64,000 bases of DNA, from assembly GCF_037975245.1 (NCBI RefSeq), contig NC_092561.1:8366001-8430000 (forward strand), given 5' to 3'. Positions 42,764-55,600 of this stretch are shown one piece after another; position 1 is the stretch's first letter; each line of letters begins with the position of its first letter. The notes beneath the pieces were generated by a model, which saw only the letters and a list, made by a program, of their open reading frames with translations, ran no database searches and was not told the origin of the DNA. The stretch is from Apostichopus japonicus. Taxonomy: Eukaryota; Echinodermata; Holothuroidea; Aspidochirotida; Stichopodidae. A program made the position numbers and the translations under genes.

Positions 42764-44880
42764 TATGCCACCTTGTAGCTCCGTTGGCTTGCGGTACGCA
42801 TGCGTGTGAACTGTTTCTTCTCCTTCCCCTTCCCCTGCATGCTCCTGCTCCCCCACCCCCACCCCGCCTCACCTCCTAGTTCGTGTTTGTATATCCATGT
42901 TCAATCCTAAATTAGGGATTTTTAATGAGAACATAATTTTGAGACAGTTTGTTATACCAGGGACCGGCCAACATCATGGATGGATCTATAGGGTTTCATA
43001 AAGGATGGTGTGGTCGTGTGGTTGTTATAGAAGACTCCCCATATGCTTGAAGGGGGGGGGGGGGGTAATGTGAACATCGTCTCCCAGGTCTAACGCAAGA
43101 TTGTGCAAAAAATTATTTTTGAATTATTCGTGTGAGGCTGGAAAGGGGTGTGCATCTGCCCTCCCCCCCCCCCCAACCACCACCACCAACATCTGAACCA
43201 CCATCATCCCTCCCTCCTTGATGTGAGACCCTGAATTACAAATACTGCCATAATCCGGTCGTTCTTTACAACCTTCTTTTCTTTCTTCCTCTCCTCTGGG
43301 TTTCCTCGACATAAAAGCCGGATTTTTGTTTTGTTTATTTGACTGAAGAATAACATACAAACCCTTCCTTTTCACAAACAAGCTACAATTTATTTTCCGG
43401 GATTTGATGGGGTTTTTTTTTCAAATATATAGCGATATCTCTTGACATCTTTTCAAGTCATGAGCTCTTTTTATACTAATGATGAGGACCTAATCTGGAA
43501 AAGAAGAAGAAGAAAGAGAGAGGGAAAAAAATCCCCCTTTTCAAATTTTCGATGTTTGGCTTCTCATTATGAGATGGCTTATAGACATATAACGGGGTTA
43601 GTGTATATAAGTTTAAGCCATATGCCAGTTCTTGGACAGTTCTGTTGACAACCACTGGACAATTAATAACGTCACATTTCGATGGGTAATCTGCGGCTAC
43701 AATAGAGTGTAGTGTACTAACTACATGTCGACGATAAAAAAAAAAAACAGCATAATCCTCTTTGCTGATTATATACACAGTATTATATATGTACTTTGCG
43801 CATTTCACTTGTGTAAAAGAAAAAGAGAAAAAAAAAAGAAAACGAAAAAAGGGGGCTTTACAAAAGGCCCGGGACAAAAGGAGTCACCGTCGTGATTATG
43901 GTGGAATAAAGAAGGGTATAAGAGGAGGGCTTAAAATCTGCACTCAAACCCGATTAAGAAGTCACTCAACTCACTGAACTGTTATACTGTATATATGAGT
44001 GTATAACTATGCGCATCAATGACATCTGTTGATTTTATGCATTTCAAGGCTATATGAGCGATTTAATAAGACGGTAATCCCCTTTGGTCTATACGGTCGT
44101 GGTATATTTAGATATAGAGAGTACCGGTTCTGCTATTTCTTTCCTATCTAGGGCTACATGTGCTCTTTAACTTTAACGTTATCAAATACAGTAAATAGGC
44201 TATAGGTAAACCACACTTTGATCCACAGGGTCTTTCCTTTTTTTTATCTTTTTTTTTTTACTATTACCCTGCCGTTATATTTTTTTTTATTTAGTATACG
44301 CGTGTACACAACAGGTTGGCACGCGCCTATGTAAGCTTGTTTTTGAGCTGCCAAAAAAAAAATAAAAAAATAGGAGCCACCAAAGAAGGGATTTTGAATA
44401 GAGTCGGTCTTCAATGAACCATGTATACAGTGAAGGGTAAACATAGTACTACCAACGCAGAGTAGCCAATGAATAGAACGTGTCTTTGTTATGCAAATTT
44501 GGGCACACTTCAGTAAAAGGTTTGTCGCGTGCATGAGGACCCTCGGGGCAGGAAAAAATTTTCTATTCATATTTACGTCTACCGCGTGGATTGAGTGAAT
44601 AGAGTGCCGAGTATAGCGTGTACAGTTTAAGCTGGTCCCATGAACCGATTCACACGTTCTTTCTCTAGTTTTTAACCAAATTGATTTTTTTTCCTTCTTC
44701 TTCTTAGCCTTAAGTGGGTGGAGAAAAAACAGAGAGAAGGAGCATAAGAATAAGAGTTGTATATAGTCTAGATGCTAAATTTGTCTGGGACTATACATAT
44801 ATATTTGTCGTGAAAGAAGAAAAAAACGAAAGGCGATTTTCTCTTCTTGAACGCAGAGCAAAAATATTTTGGTTTATAAG
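42764..44880. other. intergenic, homopolymer-rich
   Basis: A 14-base G run (43,052-43,065), a C run near 43,164-43,175, and A-rich stretches at 43,820-43,850. No supported gene. Confidence 0.5.
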
Positions 44881-44888
44881 GAAGACCG

Positions 44889-44894
44889 TATAAA
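44889..44894 (+). promoter_or_regulatory. possible TATA box for the achaete-scute gene
   Basis: TATAAA in ACCGTATAAAGTGG, 672 bases before the start codon; a long 5'-UTR would follow. The sequence between is AT-rich with (GATA/GA)n at 45,056-45,078. No start-site evidence. Confidence 0.2.
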
Positions 44895-45050
44895 GTGGTT
44901 GGACACGACCTGTGACCATAACAACATTATCATTATTATTATTATTATTTTTAATAATTTTTTTTTTGGGGCATATGATCGATTCACTTGCGAAATATTT
45001 ATAGTTTAAGTAAAGTTGAAAGGTTATCGATGGACCAACCAGTTTGACGG

Positions 45051-45080
45051 AGAGAGATAGATAGATAGAGAGAGAGAGTC
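45051..45080. repeat. (GATA)/(GA)n microsatellite in the 5' flank
   Basis: GAGAGATAGATAGATAGAGAGAGAGAG, probably in the 5'-UTR of the achaete-scute gene. Confidence 0.8.
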
Positions 45081-45565
45081 AAAGATAGTATAGAGAGATT
45101 TTGACGGCCTGCGAGTTTTGTTGGATTTCTGGATGACACATATTTCTACAGCTCTACATAAGAACAAAAGGATCTGGAAAGTTAAGAAAGGAACAACTTG
45201 AGGATAGGTAGCAAATTAATTTCTAAAGACTCGAACAACAAATTTAAAAAGTTTTCTCCGGAATTGTGTTTTTTTTGGGTTCGGTCTTAACATCGATTTT
45301 CGCCTTTGTCAGTGTGTGTGTGTGTGCATTTTACGCTTCTTTACGTCAAATGCAATTTTTCGTCAATGCATATTTTTGATAGCAACTTTATTCTACTGCG
45401 GACAACAGTATAGGACTATACAGAAGACACTTCTCCAAAAGTTACAAAACTTTTGGGACTTAATTTCTCCATTTCACCACTGATTTATTTGGGGAGTGCT
45501 TATTATTAATATTATTATTATTATTCTTTGGAGGAGAAAGCGAAAAAAGGAAATTATTTTCAACC

Positions 45566-46186
45566 ATGACTACTCATATCCTACATACGTCTATGTTACA
45601 AAATCAGCCATTTTCATTTAGTGCTTTTAAACCTTGCGGAAATGGTAATTCGATTGTGACAAGCCTACATGACGGCAGTGTGACGAAATCGACGTCGCCG
45701 CAAGTAGTAGTCGCTAAGCGTCTCAAGGAAGTTAACGGTAGTAGGAAATTGTCCGGGACCACCTACATGAGAGTGAAAAGACGGTCCCACTTTGGACAGT
45801 TAGGTGGGTACCTCCCTCCGCCGGCCCCGGCAGCCGTAGCCCGTCGAAACGAGCGAGAACGGAATCGGGTGAAGTTAGTTAATCTCGGTTTCGCTAGTTT
45901 ACGGAACCAGCTACCGGACGGTGTCAAAAACAAGAAAATGAGTAAAGTTGAAACTTTGAGATCTGCAGTGGACTATATTAAGCATCTGCAGGAGCTTCTT
46001 GACGACAACGATGCGGTCAACGCTGTCTTCAGCCACGGTAGCCAGATGACCCCCTCTCCGAGCGCCACGAGCACCTCGTCGTCACCGGTGCGGTCCCCCA
46101 TCGGTTCTGCGTCGAGTGAACCCCTCTCACCGGAGGAGGCCGATCTGGCTAATTTTCCTGAGTGGTTTTTGTTGGCCAACTGCTGA
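45566..46186 (+). CDS. ASCL1: achaete-scute homologue (bHLH transcription factor)
   Basis: A 206-residue protein in one open frame. Residues 91-145 are the bHLH domain: basic region ARRNERERNRVKLVNLGFA, loop GVKNKKMSKVE, second helix TLRSAVDYIKHLQELL; this ASCL-type sequence is nearly invariant among animals. A short ASCL C-terminal motif is present (SPEEADLANFPEWF, residues 188-201), preceded by a Ser/Pro/Thr-rich linker (160-187). The N-terminus has no known domain. Such factors dimerise with E-proteins, bind CANNTG E-boxes in the nucleus and drive neural precursor formation. The start has a good context (CAACCATGA). As in vertebrate ASCL1, the coding region is in one exon and a consensus donor (AAAG|GTAAGG at 46,210) follows the stop, pointing to a 3'-UTR intron. 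It is of ASCL1/2 type; exact paralogy is not settled by eye. Confidence 0.93.
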   Translation: MTTHILHTSMLQNQPFSFSAFKPCGNGNSIVTSLHDGSVTKSTSPQVVVAKRLKEVNGSRKLSGTTYMRVKRRSHFGQLGGYLPPPAPAAVARRNERERNRVKLVNLGFASLRNQLPDGVKNKKMSKVETLRSAVDYIKHLQELLDDNDAVNAVFSHGSQMTPSPSATSTSSSPVRSPIGSASSEPLSPEEADLANFPEWFLLANC

Positions 46187-46209
46187 TTAGTTAGGGCATA
46201 AAGACAAAG

Positions 46210-49200
46210 GTAAGGAATCATAAATATTTAATTCAAGTTTTGATATATTTTGTTGCAAAAGATTTTTTTCTCTTCTTTTTTTCTTCTTTTCCTTAACTCG
46301 ACAAGTCGAGATATACATTGGATACAGACATTAAACCACCCCACCCCCCCCCCCCCTCTTTTTGAGTTGATTTTGATAAATTCAAGTTTTCGCAGTTACA
46401 AGTTATTCTATAAAAAAAAAAGGTACTTCATCCTCATGACGTAACGCAGATTTTATTTGAAATTAATCAGAAGTAAAATTTTTTTTTTCCAATTTTGTCT
46501 TTTTTCATGGTCATTCATACCGATATAAAACTTTGTCTGGGCGACGAAAATGTTGAGAATTGACTGAAACTCATTTAACAACTTTCTCATTAAAATTAAT
46601 TTGGGGGGAAAATGTATTAGGTGTCTTCTTTGACCAATTACCCCTTCTCCTTTTTCCCTTTTTTATTTCCCTTTTTTTTGGGGGGGGGGGAGTACTGCTT
46701 TTCTAATAAGTTTTGTAAAGTTGGCTAGAAGAAGGAACAAACTGATTTAAATGGATGTTTTGCCAAAACAATAGAGCAATTAGAAAATAATCCTTTTGAA
46801 ATGTGCAAAATATTGAGAGAATATATGTAAAAGGGGATAAAAATAACTCAAATAAAAATGTACCTTGCAAAATGCAATTTACCATGGGCCTATGCAAAAT
46901 GATTTTCTTTGAACTCATTTTTAATGTAGTCCCAATTTCTATTTCTTTTCTACATGTCAAAATATCACTACCAATTCGCACTAATTAAAATATATTAATT
47001 CAAATTCTAAAAACGTTATTTAATAGAATGCAACACTGACAACAACAAATACGACCCATTCTTAATAAAACAGAAACGACGCCATATTTGTAACAATTTA
47101 TATGACGGTTATTATGACAAATTTTATGTATGCTAATTTATTCATAGATTAGCTTAAAGAGAGTTGACCATTTTTTTAAAGTAATTTTTATTAATCTAAT
47201 TAATTTATTAAATTAATTTTTTCCAATAAGAATACGCATTTATGAGAATGGAATTTTAAAGCAGCTTACTATTTTTTTTTAATGCAGAGGTGATTGTGAA
47301 CGCGTTTTTTTTTATTTTATTTTTTTAAATGTTAAATATTTAATGAAAATGTAATTACAGTTTAATAGCAAAATGTAATTCCATTGTGAGAAAGAACAAT
47401 AGTTGTAAAAGCGACGATTAACAATCGAAAGATGGGAGCTGTATTGTTTTAATTAATAAAGCTATTTCTATTTAGATTGTCAATTCCTAACCAAGAAAAA
47501 ACAAAATCTACCTATAGCTATATCATTCATATAGGAGTTATGACTTTTGATCACAATCGAATCACAGCTGACAAAGTCCAATTCTTTTACCGGACGCGGA
47601 CGGTTAGTGTGGTGTATTTAGTACCGCTCTATATACAGGCCTATGCTTAAATTATAGCACACGTGTTGATCGTCCGGTTCCAATTCATATGATTGATCTT
47701 AGAGGGGATGGTAGGAGAAAAGGGGGGAGGAGGGGGGGTGGGACACCGTTCTGTCTTCACCTTTTAATGAAGACGATCGTATCGTCTCTTTTCTAAATAT
47801 ATTTTCCGGCTAATTTCCTTATTGTTCTTTTCTGATTATTATTATTATTATTTTTTTTTTGGGGGGGGGGGTGATGAATGATGAAGACTAATGAGTCGAG
47901 TGTGGTTCTTTTTATATTTCTCTTTCTTTAACATATTTCTTTATTGTTTGAAAAATGATTAAACTTATTTCCAGAACCAGCCCATGTAGCGAATTAGCCG
48001 ATTGAAACTTTATTGATACGATGCCATTTACACATATACTCATTGTGGTAGTTCAAACTAATATACTCGTACCGGTCCAAACAAGCACAATATATACGGT
48101 ACTTTGTATTAAATCAGTCGCACGTACGCGTTTAATATTGTGTATAGGATAAATGTCAAAAATTAAATGGAAAACGCGGTTTTAATTGTAATTATTTTCA
48201 AAGTGAATCTTGGTTACCGAATCGGTACGTAATTCCTATACGTCGTCATCAGTGTATAGCCGCTGTGACGTTTGGGCTCACTAATCAATTCTATTGTTTA
48301 ACCTGTGTGTACGGAATGGTTTTACCACAGGTATTGTATTTATATATGCGGCATTTCAGGTGCTTAGAACTAAATGGAACGTGGAGAGTGGGAGAGTGGA
48401 GTGGGGGGGGGGGGGGAAGGGTCTATAACCGGGTAGAGGTGGAGGTAAATGTTCAGCATGAAGCATAAGACAAAACCAAGTGCAAAATACCGATGGTACA
48501 ATAATAGGATGTAAGCTATATACCGCGGTATACCCAAAAATGTATATTACAAGTTAGCGGTTTATGACATTGCGGTTTATGTTTCTTACCACTTAGTTGA
48601 CTTCACAAAGAGTCTAGAATTGCCTAATTCGTCTGAACCTATATAGTTAATGTGTTAGGATGCATGTATAGGCTTTGTAGTGACACTTGTCAGACATTAA
48701 CAAAATTCCCTGCGTTATTTGCATATATTCCAAAATTCAAAATAATCCAAATATGCGTGCACAATGCATTATTGTTCTTCCTGATTAGTAAACGGAATAG
48801 CAGGTATAAAGTGTAAGTTTAAAGTAATTGGGCTTTCTCAGCAAATTTACCAGATACAAACCGTGACCTCGGCGAAATAGTTCTAAAAATTACTGAGATT
48901 ACTTTAAGTAAGTTATAGAAGCTTATATATTTTTGTCTTTAGTCAGAATCAACCAATTAATGGTTAATTACTGATTTCATTCTAATCAGTGACACTACTT
49001 GGTCGTTCAGACAACTTTTGTTTCAATAATAGTAGGCCTATTAATCACGTGTTTACAAGCGCATACAGACTCGGAATCAAAAACAAACAAATTAAAAAAA
49101 TGTAATAATTAAAAATTAACATTAAACGATGAAACTAATGGACTGCATATGATTATGAAATTATGATGCAGAAAAAAATCATCGTATTCAAACAGAATAC

Positions 49201-52153
49201 GTTGGGCAATTAATTTCCGAAAAAAAAAAAAAACATGTTAAACTGTTTGAAAATAAAAAACAAAGCCAGTTAGGATCTGTTCTTTGTTCTGAAACCTGGT
49301 CCGCAGTAAATCATGGGAACATGTGGGGTGTGTATATAGAGGTTCACCGCATCTGTGCTTTTTAAGTTTGTAATAAAAAATATAAAAAACTTTATGAATG
49401 GGAAAGTCGTATTGCATAAGTCGAGGAGGGGGATGGGGGGAGGGGGAGGTTACGATCGCGTTGGGTAGCATATACGTTGTAAATTTAGTAGTATGTGTTA
49501 GTGTATATGCATATGCGTCTCGAATGAGAATTATATTTCACATATCCCCGAAATTTTGACGGGGACATAAAAAAACAACACAATTCTTTGATTTATAACC
49601 GCACATCGGCGTACACAGTAGCTTATGGCTTCATGTAAGAATATACGGTATATGACTAGCGTTATAGCCAACATAAATTTCTTGTGTTAGTATAAATTGT
49701 GTGATAAAATTAAAATACAGTTGATTTTGCGGTATACACTATCAACGTGCCCTGTCTATTTGTCGATGTTCAGTACTGCACACTGGTGTGTGCGTGTGTG
49801 TGGGGGGGGGGGGGTAGGCCTATATGGTTAAATACGGTTTAGGTGGTTTATATGCAATAGTGATACTAGCTATTTTACGGTATTTATCGGTTTCTACTGT
49901 TAGAAATTGTTATCGTTGATAAGATACGCGTTGAAGGTTTAATCGTCGTTTATCCGAATGACTCTTGAAGTTGAGTCGATTAATCAAGCTTGCTTCTCGG
50001 AATAACAACCCCTCCCCCCCCCCCCCAAAAAAAAAAAAAACACACCCATGAAATGGTGTGGTCAATCACCCATTCTTAATATGTTGTCGTGTGGATTACT
50101 GGAAGAGTTCATTATGGTCAGATATGCCGGAAAGGTCACGATATGTAAACATGTTTCGTTATCCTAAATCCCCCCCCCCCCCCCCGTGCTACAATGGGAT
50201 ATACCAATAAATAAAAAAGAAAAGAAAAACGTCTCGTTTATGAGTTCACAAAAGATCGTATGTATTTTATGATTATAGCGTAGACTTTATGTCGAGTGGT
50301 GATTATGAGAGCGACTACCGGGAACCGTTAGCATAAAGGACGTGGAAGAAGGTTTGGGGAGTATTAACCGATAATCACGTAATTGACTATAACCGGGTAT
50401 TCGAAATAATCGCGGATTGGACTATAGGCGCTGCTAACGTTAATTTACTGTACATTGCATGTTGCCTCTTGGTTATTGCATATTCTTGTCACTAGATGGT
50501 ACAGATTAATGGTGTCCTGTTTCACTGTTTACTATACCGGTTGATTGTCAAAATGTTTTCGTCGTATACCGGTATTTTCTCGTTTGTTGAACAATGATAG
50601 AGTGATGTGTAATGTATAACAAGCTCCGGCCGGGTTGAAGTTAGCTAGGAATTTATTTTGAGATTCAAAATCGGTGATGGTTTAAGGCCGCAATACCTTA
50701 GAATTTTTCTTTACTAATAATTTAGTATTTATATTATGTAAATGTATTTTCAACTGTTTGTTGTTGTTCTTGTTTTTGACTTTTAATTTAAAACAAATCA
50801 ACCTTGTCAATGAACTGTTATTAACAGCCATGACACAATGCCGAGGGTAGCGACGCGTGGTGACAGGTGTGGTGGTGGGTGGGGGAAGGGCGTGCACGTA
50901 GGGCTCGCGGAGATAGTGACATGGTAACAGTAACCGCGACTCATTCGAAAATGAAGAACAATTTTGTGAAAGAATACTCTCAGTGTTGAAATTAAAGAAA
51001 CTAAACGCCTCAAAACTGCTGAAAACTATACCTTCATGTTAGTCCGTTTTATATCTTTGTTTGTTGTTTTTATTGATGATTTTGTTTAATTGAATTTCGA
51101 TATTTTGCCACCGGGTTTGAAAACCATTATTCATTATACCAGCTGTGTACGATACCTGACTGTGAAACGTGTAGATACAATTTAAATCTTAATGCCGATC
51201 AATCCTGATATATTTCAAATTCTCTGACGTCACAATCAGTTTAAATTGTAGTCTCTATAAAGCCAGTCCTCAAAGTACCGACATAACTTAAATCCCGCCT
51301 ACCTTATTATCACAAACTTTTTTTTTTAATTTTATAACAGAGCACATATGTTAAGTACATTTCGCCTAAGTTAATTTGACATGTGATCAAAGAAACATTT
51401 TATATTTGCAATTAATCAGAAATGATGAGATGGAAAAATGCGGATTATTTTAACCTTAATCAAATTAAAGTTAAAAGATAATATTTTCTGGGAAATTAGT
51501 TTTTAGATATGCAGTTAACCTCTCCCTTTATGTCTGGAAAGGAGATAACATTCTTCCGCAAGAAATGCAAAATAAAAGCCCTAAATTTTTCTGTATTCTA
51601 TAATAAAAAATATACCGTAGCATATAAGGTGATTCCCCCAAGGCTAACAAAAATTGTATTACGTATGTAAAGTTATATATATTTTTTTTAACGAGTTTAA
51701 GACAAGTTGCACAAGCATTGGCAAGATTTAATTAATTTTAACAATTCATTAAGAACTTCAATTTACTACATTACAACTTTTCTTATTTTTTTTCTCACAA
51801 TGAAAAAAGAAACTCATTAAAACTGAAAAATTGAAATTCCTTTACACCGTGCCATGTCACTGCTGGAAATAGTTTCTCAATCATTTTAAAGACGAAAATT
51901 TTTAATTTTTTTACAAAATTTATTTCTTATAAAAGCAAGATATGTAAGTAACGTATATAAGTATTTACTCTTTCTTCCTTTCTTTGTTTAATATTGCGGT
52001 TTGTTGAGCTCTAAGACAACGGTTAAAGTCCAGTCTTGGTCTAGGCGATGTTATACTCTAGCCATCAGAAAGGTAAAATCTTGAAAAACTTTATTCGTTG
52101 TCTGCTCGTGTGGTTAAAAACGTCTTTGTTTATCTGTTGTCTTCTTTGCACAG
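46210..52153 (+). other. noncoding; candidate 3'-UTR intron of the achaete-scute gene
   Basis: A consensus donor at 46,210 just past the stop and an acceptor at 52,151-52,153 would frame a 5.9-kb intron. The sequence is AT-rich with G/C homopolymers (46,345-46,356, 46,680-46,690, 47,862-47,872, 48,404-48,417, 49,802-49,814, 50,170-50,185). No other gene is supported. Confidence 0.35.
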
Positions 52154-52600
52154 ACCGGGGCGTTTTTTCAGCGCCGATGTTTTATTACACGGACCAATGG
52201 AAACCACTGTCAGAAACAAAAGTGTCGTCGTCGGCGTGGGCCAATCAACAATCGTCTTTCAATGATGGGTGGTGCTGTCAGGAGAGTGTTTTGTGCGGTA
52301 CTTGCAGGAGGTAGACAAAGACACCAGTTTCTTTGGAAGGCGGACGAGAAACTAGACAAGAGGCAAAACAAGAAGGGGGAAAAGAAAAAGGCGGTAATAC
52401 CGGCGCGAAGTGGGATCTACGAAGCCCCGTCGCAAACACAATGATCTCGACTATATAGGCGCAAAAAAGAAACGGGGGTAACAACTCCCTTTGTTCATTT
52501 CGCGCGAGAATAGTTATACCGATCAAAATCGAAAAGAAGTGGAGATAAACGTTGCAAAATTTATATAGATAATAAATGTATGACAATCTTAACAAAAGTC
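52154..52600 (+). other. candidate terminal 3'-UTR exon
   Basis: The acceptor CTTCTTTGCACAG ends at 52,153. The following 350 bp is visibly less AT-rich than its surroundings, and AATAAA lies at 52,571-52,576. It could be the 3'-UTR exon matching the donor at 46,210. Frames through it (52,048-52,314 and others) do not resemble proteins. Confidence 0.3.
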
Positions 52601-52619
52601 TCTTATTTTTGGAAATACA

Positions 52620-55600
52620 ATCCTTCTTTCTTTTTGTTTGTTTGTTTGTCCCATTCAACTCAATTTTCATCGAATTTTTTCCTTTGTTCTTTGTTTCGTT
52701 TTTGTTTTGTTTTTTTCTAATTGTAATATATCTTTTCCAGAAACATTATATTTTACATATTTTAAGGCAAGCATTCCGTCAGATTATCATTTTGAAAAAA
52801 CGGTTAGAATTGGTCTTGAATAATATACTTAACAGTTGAAATATATCAATGTTGGTAATTATAAAAAGAAAATACCGCATCATAATATTCCAGTGGTGGA
52901 GAAATTTCGGGGGGGGGGGGAGGAATGGAAATTTTCAATTACTAAATACCTACACGAGATTTAACACTACATAGAATGGTATACGATTGTGTAGGCACAA
53001 CATAATTATGTAATCATACAATATATTAAAAACCAAAAATATGCTTGAAACGCCAATGATTCTCCCAGAAAAAACGATGGAAATAACAGACCTGGTTAAC
53101 TTGAAATATGGTTAATAAATTTCATTATTTCATACAATGCGAGACAAATAAAGAGGGGGAACTAACATAAATGCCATTTTTACATTGCGAATAAATTTTT
53201 TGAATGCTCCTTTAACTTTTAAGAAACAACAAGAGAAGGCCATTTCAACTTGAATGTAATCATTTTTGACACAGAACATATTTTTTGCTTTATTATTATT
53301 ATTTTTTATTATTGTACAATTTATAAATATATACGAAATATATTGGTTTTTGTCTTAGTTCTCTTTATCTTGCAAAATCACGTAGACTTAGCGATAGCCT
53401 TTCCGCCTTATTTACATAGACTTATGAATATGCACATGTGACGCAGATGTAAATTAGCTTATTTAACAAAAAATTAGATACAATCTTTAAGAATACGAAA
53501 AAACGTTAAGAAGGAAAAAAGGAAAGTTTATCAAAACAAAATTTAGGATGTTTTTCTCTATAATTATTTTCTTACCTTCTAGCTTTGGTTTTTATGTAGC
53601 ATATTAGGAGGGGGAATTGCATTTATTCGTAAATATTAAGTTATATGATTCAATCATTTTAATGAATGCTTGAAAAGATAATTTCATTCTTTAAGGAGTT
53701 TTGTTTTGTGCTGCTATCAAGTTTTGTAACATCCGCAATCCTCATGCCACCACAACACACCATACACACGCACTCACTCACTCGGTCTTTTGGCTAAGTT
53801 CACGTGATCCCGTGTGAACCGTCACTTTTCTTCAAATGTATCACCCCTTCCCCCACTGTCGACACTTAACGCGCCCCCCCCCAAAAAAAAGAATTTATGA
53901 ATTTGCAAATCAAATATTTATCGGAGAAATTTTAAACTATTAAACCAGACACGTCTATAGATAACTCGGACATGCGTACTTACACTATTGAATATGCATA
54001 TACATTAATTAAATTATGCATTTATTCAAATTACCATTCCTTGTAAAACTTTGATTTGATAATCGCTTAGATATTTCCATTGTTTTTTTTTAAACATATA
54101 ATGTTTGATAGGAACAACCATCAATGCAATCAAATGATCATTTATTCATATCATATAGGTCTATGATTTCTTGCATATTTTATCTTCCTATGGTATGACG
54201 AAACAAGTAGAGGGCGTTCTATAAGAAAATATTTAAGAAATATTCCAGTAACAGACAATGTGAACATAAAGATGAAAACTCAATTGCTCAATAGATGAAT
54301 CATAACTCTACTGAGCTATGGTTGTTTGGGTGTGATTTACTTTTACAAAAAGGAAAAATTTCTCTCTAGTCCAGGGAATGGTACATGGTGGGTGGTCTTT
54401 AATGTCATCATGGCACATATTCTGTGTAAATCTATCTTCTTTTATTAACTGTCGAATGTACTATGAAATCATGACGTCATCATTTTTGTTATCAATAACT
54501 TGTACATTATCAAGAAAAGCAAAGAAACCGTCACGATGACGTCACTCATTATCCCTGTTGCCAGATACATTGATAAAAATTCACCAATGATTACAACAAT
54601 AACCAAAAAAAGTCATATCGTTACGATTGAAAATTGCTATCAGGGATATAGTTCTTTACCCACTAGCTCAGAAAAAAATTTGATTACCTTAGAATAATAA
54701 TAAAAAATAGAAAACATAACTAGGGACAGAGTGACGATGTTGAGCCCACAACAGTTCAAATTTTATATCTTTACATGTTGTCATATCGTAGCGTGATATG
54801 TCGCTCATCTAAACAGATACACATGTTTGTTTCTGTACACGACACGTGTATGATGATGGGCTTCAAACGCAATTGTCTAATAAAACTGTCATCTTTAAGA
54901 CTTCACGGTAACCGTCTTGACTTTTTGTCTCCGTTGGCGTTCCATGTTAGAATGTGAATGCTTTATTTTATGCAAAAGTGAATGGTGACTTTCCGTACTA
55001 GGCCTTGTCTATGTTTACTATTGAAATCTATAGAAATCTATTTTGGTCATTTAATCTCATACTGCCTTCCAGCCTAACACCCCCCCCCCCCCCCCCCATT
55101 CATTGAGCTTTTTTCCCTCTGCCTGACATATCCCTATACTTATCGTCCAAACTAATGAAAAAAATTAAAATATTTTTTTTTCCTTTTTTACCTTCTTCAA
55201 TGCGAGTGGGGGGCAGGGTAGGGTTTATTTTTGAATGTACATTTAAAGTTATACCATGAAGAACAGATACGATAAAACATAAAATGTATTGAAATACGAT
55301 ATTGAAATATTAAGAGTGTAGTAGGGAGGATACTAATAATGAACAAAGAATTGAATATTGACGAACCTAGGATGTGTACATCCATTTATTCATTTGATCT
55401 GTTTTCAGCATGTAAGAAATGCCTTACAAACCCTTTTGTGCCTCGGGTAGTTAACATTACTAACCACTACGAACCTAGGTTTGGTTTGTGCTTTTTATTC
55501 TTGATTTTATTGTCAAGTTTTTGTACATAAAGATAGAAAGTTTACAACTTTCTTAATGCTTCAAAGAAAACATTGCAAAGTTAACCAAATCTTTTGTTTG

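Noticed and set aside
52278-52670. 130-codon - strand frame
   Set aside because: Opposite strand of the candidate 3'-UTR exon; low-complexity N-terminus and no family pattern.
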